Assembly: GCA_016932435.1 (NCBI GenBank)
Contig: JAFGCW010000005.1
Location: 1-64,000, forward strand
Direction: 5' to 3'
Source: Dehalococcoidales bacterium
Lineage (GTDB): Bacteria > Chloroflexota > Dehalococcoidia > Dehalococcoidales > UBA2162
DNA: 64,000 nt
The position numbers and the translations under genes are program-made. The notes under the pieces were generated by a model that did no database searches, was not told the origin of the DNA, and worked only from the letters and a program-made list of their open reading frames with translations. Below are positions 9,303 through 17,464 of the stretch, piece after piece (the first letter of the stretch is position 1; every line of letters starts with the position of its first letter).

Positions 9303-9332
9303 TTGACAGTGAGACTCCCTAAATCATAAAGT
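9303..9332 (+). promoter_or_regulatory. sigma-70-like promoter for the LUD gene
   Basis: TTGACA at 9303-9308, 18-bp spacer, TAAAGT at 9327-9332, 28 bp before the ATG at 9361. An alternative -10 TAGAAT lies a few bases downstream with poorer spacing. Confidence 0.45.
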
Positions 9333-9360
9333 AGAATATAAAACAACCAAGGAGGTAATG

Positions 9361-10062
9361 ATGGCTGCAGGAGATAAACAGGACATAGAGCAGGTTGTAA
9401 AATCATTAAAGGACAACCGCTTCGAAACGGTGATTGTTGTGAAAGACAAAGAAGCTGCCGTAAAGGCGGTACTTGAAATGATACCCGATGACGCAACGGT
9501 AGGCACAGGCGGCTCAATGACCGTAAATCAGACAGGGGTGCGCGATATTCTGACAGAGAAAGGTAACATCAAACCGTTCATTCCCGGTCAGCCCAGGCCA
9601 GTCCAGGCTGATATTTTCCTCACCAGCAGCAATGCTATTACCCTGGACGGGAAGATCGTTAATATCGATGCAACGGGTAACCGGGTTTCCCAGATGATAT
9701 ACGGACCCTCCAAGGTTATTCTCGTGGTAGGCCAGAACAAGATAGCTACCGATGTCGATGAAGCATTGGACAGGATTCAAACCATCATCTCACCCATTCA
9801 CGGCAAGACGATGGGAATCGACGCGCCCTGCGCTAAAGATGGTAAATGCCACGACTGTAAATCTCCCGGCAGGATCTGTAACATCACCACCATCATCAGG
9901 AAAAAACCGAGAATGACCGATGTATGTATCGTGCTGGTAGCCGAAGACCTGGGTCTCGGCTGGGATCCCGGATGGCCGCAGGAACGCATCGATACAATAT
10001 ACCAAAATTATGAAAACCAGTGGGAGTTAGAAAAAGCCCGTTTCAGGCCACCTGCTAAATAG
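9361..10062 (+). CDS. LUD-domain (LutC-like) protein
   Basis: LUD domain protein (PF02589, formerly DUF162), 233 residues. The fold is shared with LutB/LutC lactate-utilisation proteins, but stand-alone members in anaerobes have no proven function. Visible family features: GTGGSMTVNQTG near the N-terminus, TLDGKIVNIDATGNRVSQM with the glycine-rich NADH/nucleotide-like loop, and a cysteine cluster CAKDGKCHDCKSPGRIC that may bind a metal. The start is ATG 9361, five bases after GGAGG, rather than the ATG at 9358, which is too close. A hairpin terminator follows. Confidence 0.88.
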   Translation: MAAGDKQDIEQVVKSLKDNRFETVIVVKDKEAAVKAVLEMIPDDATVGTGGSMTVNQTGVRDILTEKGNIKPFIPGQPRPVQADIFLTSSNAITLDGKIVNIDATGNRVSQMIYGPSKVILVVGQNKIATDVDEALDRIQTIISPIHGKTMGIDAPCAKDGKCHDCKSPGRICNITTIIRKKPRMTDVCIVLVAEDLGLGWDPGWPQERIDTIYQNYENQWELEKARFRPPAK

Positions 10063-10132
10063 CGTCTTTCTCCAGGAATCTTAAATAACGAATTTTATTA
10101 GAATAACCTGGTATTCTGAATACATTAATACC

Positions 10133-10166
10133 AAGCAGCGCCCTGATTTTTATCGGGGCGCTGCTT
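10133..10166. terminator. intrinsic terminator, bidirectional
   Basis: Arms AAGCAGCGCCC and GGGCGCTGCTT pair over 11 bp, followed by TTTAT on the plus strand. It lies between the convergent LUD and NTF2-like genes. Confidence 0.8.
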
Positions 10167-10199
10167 TTATATACTATCAGTCATTTTATATATTAACGC

Positions 10200-10910
10200 T
10201 TATTGCGCAGGTCTGAAAGGATTAGGTTTCAGACTCAACTTTGCGTTTCGTTTGGCTTCGGATGTAGTTTTTCCTGTAACAGGGTGAAAGAAATGTATCG
10301 GATAGATATATCCTGACGGATAACTGGTATTGAATTCCGCCCATTCATCAGGATGAAGCTCAAGAGATCCCTCAGATGCAGCCGGTTCGTCTTCACCAGC
10401 CACCCCAAGCATCCGCCTCATGTTATAAGAATAATGCAATTGCAGAGCAAGTTTCAGTATTTTCCAGACACCGTCTTCCTTAATGTACTCCATCTCGTAC
10501 ACAACACTCATTATATTCGGATCTATCGTGCTATTTACCGGTCTGAAAGCTATCGTGCCGTATCCGTACCACCTGCCTTTTGCTCTCAATCCGTCCGGAT
10601 CTACCGTAATAACCGGCGAGACCTGCATTACCTGGTGGAGAAATTCCGGCGGCTGCTCCTGAGATTTACCGAAATAGGCGCGTATTCCTTCCGGTCCTTT
10701 GTAGGTACCCTCTACGAACGTTCCGGATACTTCGGGATTATTCGAAAAGCAGTCGATGATCTCTTCACTCATCCACCGTTCCAGGTAATAACCATACGCG
10801 CACTGCAGTCGCTTTATATCCTCGATATCCTGTAGAACCTGCAATTGTTTTTTCAGGATAATCAATTCGTCTTCCAACCTTTTTACCTTTTCTTCAAGCG
10901 TCTCACTCAC
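10200..10910 (-). CDS. SnoaL/NTF2-like domain protein with N-terminal coiled coil
   Basis: 236 residues: a predicted coiled coil at residues 3-30 (EEKVKRLEDELIILKKQLQV), then an NTF2-like alpha+beta barrel (SnoaL_4 type) with IKRLQCAYGYYLERW, GPEGIRAYFG and a C-terminal strand block VWKILKLALQLHYSY. These domains form cone-shaped small-ligand pockets in hydratases, isomerases or non-enzymes. It is the last gene of a minus-strand run with the ferredoxin and FAD genes (46-bp gap), so it may assist that oxidoreductase. The GTG start is inferred from frame only. Confidence 0.7.
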   Translation of the reverse strand: MSETLEEKVKRLEDELIILKKQLQVLQDIEDIKRLQCAYGYYLERWMSEEIIDCFSNNPEVSGTFVEGTYKGPEGIRAYFGKSQEQPPEFLHQVMQVSPVITVDPDGLRAKGRWYGYGTIAFRPVNSTIDPNIMSVVYEMEYIKEDGVWKILKLALQLHYSYNMRRMLGVAGEDEPAASEGSLELHPDEWAEFNTSYPSGYIYPIHFFHPVTGKTTSEAKRNAKLSLKPNPFRPAQ

Positions 10911-10955
10911 AGCAACACTCCTAAATTAAATACATTATGTAATCCATCCCAGGTT

Positions 10956-11252
10956 CTATACACGGTAAACTCTTCCGGTTTCCTTGTCTCTGTAGTATCC
11001 TCGCTGTTGGAGCGGCCAGTTGAAGGTTATCGCTCCAGGACGGGGGCAGTCATTGACACAGCAGCCGCAGTACCAGCATTCATCCGGGTGGAGTATCAAC
11101 GGTGGCTGTCCTTTTTGAGGATTCGGTATATAGACATCTACCTGGCAAACTTCAACACAGTGATTGCATCCATTGCAGGTGTCAGGATCGATAATTACCG
11201 GTGTATTCGGCGTTACAAGATTCGGTATTGCATAAATTTCATTCTCAGCCAT
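10956..11252 (-). CDS. 2[4Fe-4S] ferredoxin subunit, AprB-like
   Basis: Small electron-transfer subunit of 98 residues with two 4Fe-4S motifs: CNGCNHCVEVCQVDVY and CWYCGCCVNDCPRPGA. The second has a tryptophan and an extra cysteine, and the tail ends in an aromatic stretch, reminiscent of the beta subunit of adenylylsulfate reductase. ATG at 11252 sits five bases behind AGGAGG. It follows the FAD subunit by 9 bp and surely forms a complex with it. Confidence 0.85.
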   Translation of the reverse strand: MAENEIYAIPNLVTPNTPVIIDPDTCNGCNHCVEVCQVDVYIPNPQKGQPPLILHPDECWYCGCCVNDCPRPGAITFNWPLQQRGYYRDKETGRVYRV

Positions 11253-11261
11253 CATATCCTC

Positions 11262-13151
11262 CTATTTATCCTGGTAGACGCCCTGGTAGTCCCTGTTGTG
11301 CGCCTCGTAATTTTCTTTCAAATTTCCGAAGTAATCCATAGGATAATCTTTCGTTTTCACCTTACCATCTTCAAGTCTTACCGTGATAAACTTATTCCAT
11401 TCGGGTGGATCCACGTCCGGATAATCTATCCTGAAGAAGTTCAGCATCTGGCTGCTTGCTTTCCTTGCCAGCGATGCGTTAAGCATTATCTGTCCGTGTG
11501 CCAGCATATTCAGATCTTCAAGGCTTCTCATCAGCTTATGCGGATCGAGGGCATAAAGCTTCGGTACATATTCATCTTCGATTTCCTGTAAAAACTGAAG
11601 CCCAAGGTTCAGCAGGCGTTCCGTCTTGTATTCGCTGCAATAGAACTGCATCACCCGGGCGATACCGGCATGAAGCTCTTTCCACTCAATTCCGGCAGTG
11701 CGTTTTATCGGGGCGTAAATGCGTTCTTTTTCAAGTTTTATCTGGTCGCTAGATACTTTGCCGCTTTCTACCTGTTTCGCGTATGCTGCCGCTTTCCTGC
11801 CGGCGTATCTGCCGGTGGCTGCGGCAAAACTATGGTCGCCGGGAGAGAATGTTCCTTCTCCGGCAATATATAAACCTTCCAGATTAGACCTCATATCCCA
11901 GTCTACCATCGGTCCGGCATGAGCTCCGTTCCGCCAATGTGCCGGACTCGCTCCCTCGAGAAACTGGTAGTTCATAAGCTGGTGTTTCGAAATATCGAAA
12001 CCTGATTTCTCGTAGGTATCCACGATTATCTTCGTCGTAGATTCCTGACCGATCATCAGTTTCCAGGTTGCTTTTCTCTCGATTTCAGGCATTCCCGGGA
12101 AATCACCCCAGAACGGCAGTTCGTATTCGCCGGTCTGGAGACCTTTCCTTATTTTCTCTCGATTCTCCGGCGAGGGCCCCATCGCGCCGCCGTCCGGCCA
12201 TCCCTGTGTTGGCCAGGGTAGCTCCTTACCGCTGGCATCCACCTGATGAATATTTTCGAAACTGGCATCGCTGGCGCCGCTGTACCAGGTGTGTTTAAAA
12301 CCCGTACCCAGCATCAGCATTCCCTGTCTTTCCATCAATGCCAGCTCAGCGCCGGCTTTCCAGGCCATAGCGAAACCGTCGCCGGACATGGTCCTTGACC
12401 TGAAGGTCGTGTATCCGGAAAGTTCGGTATTCATCAGGAAAAGACCGTAGTCACCGGCGGCGCTCAGTATAGTGGCTTTTGCTTTCACGGTGATAAATTC
12501 GCCTGTCCGGTTATTGATGCCGGTAGCGCCGAGTATTCTCTTACCCTGGATCCCGTCTTCGTTCAAGAGACTGGTAACCATCACCCGGTCGAATATCTGT
12601 ACTCCCAGACGTTTACATTCTTTCTTCAAGGCAGGCTTGAACGTCGTTCCCCAGACACGTATCACCACTTCGGTCGAATGGTTCGGGCTGTACCGTGGTG
12701 AAAACATCAGCTTTGTATCATCATACCGTCCCTCAGCTCCGACGTATTCGTTGTCCAGGTCCCTTATCTTCCCTCCCATCTGCTCCATTTCGAGAAGGGT
12801 ATCCCAGTTCTCCCGGCACTGTATCTGTCTTCCGATACCATTCGCGTACGGTTGAGCCAGGAAATGGTTTGCCCACTCGTCAGGATCTACCTTAGAATGA
12901 GGATTAGCCGGTGCGTCGCACCAGTGATCGCATCCCGGACCGCCGGCACCACTCCTTACAACATCCCCTTTCTCGAGAATAACTACTTTCGCTCCATTCC
13001 TGGCCGCGCTTATAGCCGCCCAGCAACCGGCGATACCACCCCCCACGATAAGAACATCCGCTTCCACTTCCTGTTCTTCTTCATAGCGGACAGGATACGG
13101 CCATTTAGGCGCGGTACCTTCCGCCTTCAGGTAATCATGCCAGTTCGCCAT
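11262..13151 (-). CDS. FAD-dependent oxidoreductase, fumarate reductase/AprA-like subunit
   Basis: Flavoprotein of 629 residues. The N-terminal Rossmann motif is VLIVGGGIAGCWAAISAARNG (abridged: GGGIAGCW) with ILEKGD at the end of beta 2; a C-terminal FAD contact is LEGLYIAGEGTFSPGDHSF. A helical C-terminal region (about 470-590) resembles succinate dehydrogenase/fumarate reductase flavoproteins. It is paired with an AprB-like ferredoxin, so the pair may be an AprAB-like or enoate-reductase-type enzyme using ferredoxin electrons. Sulfur metabolism is not otherwise supported here: no sat or dsr gene is seen. Substrate unknown. Confidence 0.85.
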   Translation of the reverse strand: MANWHDYLKAEGTAPKWPYPVRYEEEQEVEADVLIVGGGIAGCWAAISAARNGAKVVILEKGDVVRSGAGGPGCDHWCDAPANPHSKVDPDEWANHFLAQPYANGIGRQIQCRENWDTLLEMEQMGGKIRDLDNEYVGAEGRYDDTKLMFSPRYSPNHSTEVVIRVWGTTFKPALKKECKRLGVQIFDRVMVTSLLNEDGIQGKRILGATGINNRTGEFITVKAKATILSAAGDYGLFLMNTELSGYTTFRSRTMSGDGFAMAWKAGAELALMERQGMLMLGTGFKHTWYSGASDASFENIHQVDASGKELPWPTQGWPDGGAMGPSPENREKIRKGLQTGEYELPFWGDFPGMPEIERKATWKLMIGQESTTKIIVDTYEKSGFDISKHQLMNYQFLEGASPAHWRNGAHAGPMVDWDMRSNLEGLYIAGEGTFSPGDHSFAAATGRYAGRKAAAYAKQVESGKVSSDQIKLEKERIYAPIKRTAGIEWKELHAGIARVMQFYCSEYKTERLLNLGLQFLQEIEDEYVPKLYALDPHKLMRSLEDLNMLAHGQIMLNASLARKASSQMLNFFRIDYPDVDPPEWNKFITVRLEDGKVKTKDYPMDYFGNLKENYEAHNRDYQGVYQDK

Positions 13152-13248
13152 TATCAGTAACCTCCTTTTTAGTGAGTGAAATATGATTGGAAATCTACGA
13201 TAATTGAAAATTTATATGAATGGAAGCGTAATGTCAAAAAATTATGAA

Positions 13249-14301
13249 TTATCTTAGATTAGCAGGAAAAGTCTTCCGGCTGATCAGAGAAATCCAGACC
13301 AGCAGCAGCATTATCGGTACTTCTGTTAGAACCCCTACAACCGTAGCCAGGGCAGCTCCGGACGCCACGCCGAATAGCGTCGTTGCCACCGCGATGGCAA
13401 CCTCGAAATGATTGCTTCCGGCTATGATCGCTGCCGGAATGGCATCCCTGTAATGAAGCTTCATGATACGGCCGATAAGATATGTCATACCGAAGACAAC
13501 CAGAATATTAACGAGAATAGCCACGGTTATCATACCAATAATTGCAGGGAGTTCAACTATTATCTGTCCCTGGTATGTAAACAGGACGACCAGAGTGATC
13601 AGTAAAGCGATTACCGATACCTTACCCAATGATGGTTCAAGTTTACTTTCAAACCAGGCAATGCCTTTTTTCTGAATGGTCCACTTCCGCGTAAAATATC
13701 CGGCTATCAGCGGCGTAACGATATAGATTGCTACCGAAAGCGCTATCGTATCCCAGGGAACTCCGATTCCCGAGATTCCCAATAATAATACCGCCAGTGG
13801 CGCGTACAGGATGACCATCGCCAGAGAGTTTATGGCAGTCATCACCAGCGTATGTGCCATGTTCCCTCTGGCAAGGTAACTCCAGACCAGCACCATAGCC
13901 GTACATGGAGCGACGCCTAACAGTATCGTCCCGGCGCGGTATTGCTCCACCTGTTCTTGCGTTAAACTATCACCAAATATGACCTCCAGAAACAACCAGG
14001 CGAATAACGCCATAGTGAATGGTTTAATCACCCAGTTCGCTATCATAGTAAGGCCGATCGGTTTCGGAGAACGAAGCGCTTTCTTTATCTCCTCCCAGCT
14101 AATCTGTACCATTATCGGGTAAATCATTGCGAAGAGAAGTACTGCAATAGGAATTGAGATATTCGCCACTTCCAGCTTAGCCAGGAAATCGGAAATACCG
14201 GGGAAAAGCTTACCCAAGCCTATCCCGGCGGCAATACATAAGGCTACCCAGAGAGTCAGATATTTACCCCATATACCTAACTTTCTTTCTTTTTCTGCCA
14301 T
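13249..14301 (-). CDS. acr3: ACR3-family arsenite efflux permease
   Basis: Membrane antiporter of 350 residues that exports As(III) and sometimes Sb(III). About ten hydrophobic segments are visible. The conserved catalytic cysteine is in GVAPCTAMVLVWSYLARGN, and the second conserved block is AIIAGSNHFEVAIAVA. Length and N-terminus (YLTLWVALCIAAGIGLG) fit ACR3. There is no arsR, arsC or arsA beside it, so regulation must come from elsewhere. The divergent small cysteine-rich gene at 14397 is a possible metalloid-linked partner (inference). Confidence 0.93.
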   Translation of the reverse strand: MAEKERKLGIWGKYLTLWVALCIAAGIGLGKLFPGISDFLAKLEVANISIPIAVLLFAMIYPIMVQISWEEIKKALRSPKPIGLTMIANWVIKPFTMALFAWLFLEVIFGDSLTQEQVEQYRAGTILLGVAPCTAMVLVWSYLARGNMAHTLVMTAINSLAMVILYAPLAVLLLGISGIGVPWDTIALSVAIYIVTPLIAGYFTRKWTIQKKGIAWFESKLEPSLGKVSVIALLITLVVLFTYQGQIIVELPAIIGMITVAILVNILVVFGMTYLIGRIMKLHYRDAIPAAIIAGSNHFEVAIAVATTLFGVASGAALATVVGVLTEVPIMLLLVWISLISRKTFPANLR

Positions 14302-14396
14302 TTTAAGTCCTTACTGAATATACCCGACTAATCTTATTGCTTTAGACAATAATATGGTATAATAAGCTGATTTTCAAGTAAAAAGGAGTTCACCGG

Positions 14397-14597
14397 ATGT
14401 CCGATTGCTGTTCTGAAAATGGATGTGGATGCGGTTGCAGTGCGACCACGCTATATACCGACAAGGAATGCCCTGACTGCGGCAGGAAATTACGCATGAC
14501 CGGAAGTCTTCAAACTGTAAAACTCTATCTCACCTGCCCCGAGTGCGGTTATCAAAGTTCGGAACTGACGCTTGATGAACTTCACGCGTTGATATAA
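14397..14597 (+). CDS. small cysteine-rich zinc-ribbon protein
   Basis: A 66-residue protein with an N-terminal run of cysteines (CCSENGCGCGCS) and a zinc-ribbon pair CPDCGRK and CPECGYQ. The start ATG follows AAGGAG with good spacing. It is divergent from the arsenite permease (95 bp). Metal binding is likely from the cysteines. The function is not known, and arsenite or zinc binding or a regulatory role are all possible. Confidence 0.75.
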   Translation: MSDCCSENGCGCGCSATTLYTDKECPDCGRKLRMTGSLQTVKLYLTCPECGYQSSELTLDELHALI

Positions 14598-14633
14598 GTT
14601 CACGTCTAAGAGTAATTCTGGCTTAACACTGTT

Positions 14634-16583
14634 CTAAGGTCCCGTACGCAATAAACCCATGTTATTAAGTTCGGCAGCTTCATCATGCAGGTCAAGTGAC
14701 GCCATCAATTTATCCGTCTGATATCCGGTGTCCTTGTCCCAGCCCCGTAAATCGTAGTACTCGTTTCGGATTTTCTCAAATTCGTCATGTTTCAGAATAG
14801 TGCCTTTTTTCGATTCCGGTTTTCCGTCTTCACCCGGCACCAAGCATTCAGAGCTGAAAAAAATGAACTCGAGTGGTTTTTCATATAGTTTTTCGTTTAG
14901 AACATCACCGTAAATCCCACCCCAGCCCTGCCGCAACAACACCGCTCTCTGCATATTCACGTTTCTTTCACCGGTTTTCATCAATTCTGATTCATCAATA
15001 TCATGACCGGTAATCGCCGTTAAGATTCGGCTTTCCAATGTCAGGTTTTGTATACTGTCATCGATATCCCTTACCTGCCAGAGCGGCCAGACGAAATCGC
15101 AGAGTATCATGCTTTCTTTAACGTAGCCGTAATCCTGGACAAGCTTTGCTGCCAGCGCTTTATCTTTGCTTGAAACAAGGTTTCCCGCTTCACGACTTCC
15201 CCAGTATTTCTCGGCAATATCCTGGAATACCTCGCTTGAAAGGAACGCGCCTTCCCATCCATCACGCCAGTTATTCCATCTCGATACCGGTAGTGAGATC
15301 GAGTGCAGTAACTGAATCGCCCTCCGGGGTTCTGTCGCGTAGATCATCGCATGCGCCAGTATGTACCTGGGATCATAATCCAGCGATTCATTGCCCGGTG
15401 TAATCATACCCGGATCGACCAGAACATCAGTATTTTCCCCAATATATTCGGCAGCCTTCAGTGTTCCTCGCGCCAGTATATCGCCGAATCCTTCCCTAAA
15501 GGATATCTTTCGCACAAACTCATTAATAAATTCCATGCTGCCGATCTTCGATAAAGGCAATCCTGTATTCTCATCGTTCAGTATTCCTTCACGATAACAC
15601 CTGCTTAGCCACTCGATGAGTGGTGAAACAACCGAGGTATCGAGCCCATACTCATCGCACAGCCTTGTTCCCAGGTTACCAGCCTGTCTGGTTTCTTCAG
15701 ACATCCCGCCGTAATACCTCATCGCCGGTCCGAAATATACTCCTGCTGCCGCGCATAGAGATTTATAAATGTATCCATCATCAGCAGAATAATATCCCCT
15801 GCTGCATCCGCTTATGCATCCGTAGCATGCCTTTCTCTGAATTGTTAAAGGCAGTATATGTTCATAGTCCTCGTAATTTCTCTTTCGTAATTCATAGACC
15901 TTCCTGGCGATTTTATCCAGTTCTTCACGGTCTGCCGCATTCGGTTGATTCTTTATATCCTGTTTAATTACGACAGCTTTCAGGTTTTTACTTCCCATCA
16001 CACCGCCGAATCCGCTTGAACCCGAAGCATTTTCCGACGCAAGGACAGTAGCGAAAGCAACCATATTCTCACCGGCAGGTCCCGTTGACAGCACCCTGGC
16101 ATCTTTCCCGTATTCCTGCTTGAGCAGCGCTTCCGTCTGGTGAGTGGTCTTCCTTGCCAGCTGTGCAGCATCTCTTACTGCTGGAAAACCGTTAATAATC
16201 GATATATACACCGATTCGGTCGCTTTACCTTTTACTACCAATCCGTCATATCCTGCATACTTGAGCCAGGCACCCCAGCTTCCTCCAAGATTGGCATATG
16301 AGAAAGACTCCGGGTCCATCGCAGCCGTTTTACCGCAAATCTGCCATCGGCAACCGGCGAACCTGGTAAATCCGGCTAAGGGGCCTGTAATGAAAATCAG
16401 GCAATTTTCCGGTTCCAGCGCTTTCGTTTCCGGGGTCGTCTCATCCCAGTAAATCTTCGCCGCCATCCCTCTGCCGCCAAGGAAACGCCCGGCATACCTG
16501 GAAGTATCCAGGTAGTCGATCTTTCCATCCGTAAGGTCCACACGCAGTATCTTTCCCGCGTATCCAAAATCATACATGTACAT
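14634..16583 (-). CDS. aldehyde:ferredoxin oxidoreductase family protein (copy 1)
   Basis: Tungsten bis-pterin oxidoreductase of 649 residues. Domain 1 begins GYAGKILRVDLTDG and contains GGRGMAAKIYWDE; the pterin-binding segment includes SYANLGGSWGAWLKYAGYDGLVVKGK and SSGFGGVMGSKNLKAV. The 4Fe-4S cysteines are CYGCISGC with a fourth candidate at ILCDFVWP. AOR enzymes oxidise aldehydes to acids with ferredoxin or work in reverse. The start is either ATG 16583 or ATG 16577. It is divergent from the SAM methyltransferase and a second AOR. Confidence 0.9.
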   Translation of the reverse strand: MYMYDFGYAGKILRVDLTDGKIDYLDTSRYAGRFLGGRGMAAKIYWDETTPETKALEPENCLIFITGPLAGFTRFAGCRWQICGKTAAMDPESFSYANLGGSWGAWLKYAGYDGLVVKGKATESVYISIINGFPAVRDAAQLARKTTHQTEALLKQEYGKDARVLSTGPAGENMVAFATVLASENASGSSGFGGVMGSKNLKAVVIKQDIKNQPNAADREELDKIARKVYELRKRNYEDYEHILPLTIQRKACYGCISGCSRGYYSADDGYIYKSLCAAAGVYFGPAMRYYGGMSEETRQAGNLGTRLCDEYGLDTSVVSPLIEWLSRCYREGILNDENTGLPLSKIGSMEFINEFVRKISFREGFGDILARGTLKAAEYIGENTDVLVDPGMITPGNESLDYDPRYILAHAMIYATEPRRAIQLLHSISLPVSRWNNWRDGWEGAFLSSEVFQDIAEKYWGSREAGNLVSSKDKALAAKLVQDYGYVKESMILCDFVWPLWQVRDIDDSIQNLTLESRILTAITGHDIDESELMKTGERNVNMQRAVLLRQGWGGIYGDVLNEKLYEKPLEFIFFSSECLVPGEDGKPESKKGTILKHDEFEKIRNEYYDLRGWDKDTGYQTDKLMASLDLHDEAAELNNMGLLRTGP

Positions 16584-16702
16584 CTCTTGCCAGGAATGAT
16601 TGCGTATATCCTACAATTTCGCTGGTAAATTCTCAAATTTTACCTCTTGTCTATCAGGCCCCAGCATAGTAGACTTTGCACATAAAGGTTGAAAAATATA
16701 CG

Positions 16703-17461
16703 ATGTCAAAAATATATGAAACCAAAAAAGCAGCAGCAGGTTACGACACCGCTCGCTCGCTGCCGGAACATGCCACTTCTCTACTCATAGACATCCTGAA
16801 AGAAAACACTCCGGTCGCTAATATTTCTTCTGTACTTGATCTTGGCGGAGGTACCGGTCGATTTTCTTCTCTTTTGCAGAAACTATATGATTGCCCTGTC
16901 TTTACGCTCGATCCATCGGAAGAAATGTTGAAACAGGGTATTTCTCATAATTTAAACGATATTCACTGGCTAATGTCGAAAGCCGAATACATTCCCATGA
17001 AGTCCGGAGCAGTCAATCTGGTTTTTATGTCAAACGTTTATCATCACCTGGAAAATCACAGTCTTACTGTTCAAGAGATATCGCGGGTTCTTATTGACAA
17101 GGGTAACCTGGTTGTCCGAAACGGTACACAGGAAACCGACAGTGAAATAGCTTGGAATAAATTTTTCCCGGAAGCAATAGAGTTCGACAAAGACAGAATA
17201 CCGCATAAACAGGATATAATCGACTTTATTTCATCAAGTGGTTTTGATTTTATCAAATACATAGTTATCTATCAGCAATTTACTTCGTCGTATCAAGAGT
17301 ACTATGAAAAAATAAGCCAACGTGGTCTCTCATCACTATTGGCAATCAGTGACGAAGCTTTTCATATCGGATGCGAGAGATTTCGTGAATGGGTAGAAAC
17401 ACAACCTCCCGATACGCCGGTATTCGAACCAATCGACCATTTCTTCTTTACCAAGGGGTAA
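16703..17461 (+). CDS. class I SAM-dependent methyltransferase
   Basis: 252 residues with SAM motif I VLDLGGGTGRFSS, acidic residue at TLDPSEEM, and post-motif region LVFMSNVYHHLEN typical of ubiE/small-molecule methyltransferases. ATG 16703 was preferred to the TTG at 16676 because homologous sequence begins near SKIYETKKAAAGYD. It ends 3 bp before the second AOR gene and is therefore translationally linked to it. It may modify the aldehyde/acid substrate or a pterin-related molecule. Substrate unknown. Confidence 0.85.
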   Translation: MSKIYETKKAAAGYDTARSLPEHATSLLIDILKENTPVANISSVLDLGGGTGRFSSLLQKLYDCPVFTLDPSEEMLKQGISHNLNDIHWLMSKAEYIPMKSGAVNLVFMSNVYHHLENHSLTVQEISRVLIDKGNLVVRNGTQETDSEIAWNKFFPEAIEFDKDRIPHKQDIIDFISSSGFDFIKYIVIYQQFTSSYQEYYEKISQRGLSSLLAISDEAFHIGCERFREWVETQPPDTPVFEPIDHFFFTKG

Positions 17462-17464
17462 GTT

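Noticed and set aside
10845..11591. 248-residue plus-strand frame
   Set aside because: Antisense to the ferredoxin and FAD genes; no ribosome binding site or recognisable motif.
11262..13151. Assigning the FAD protein as adenylylsulfate reductase AprA
   Set aside because: Only the general layout is shared, and other sulfate-reduction genes are missing.
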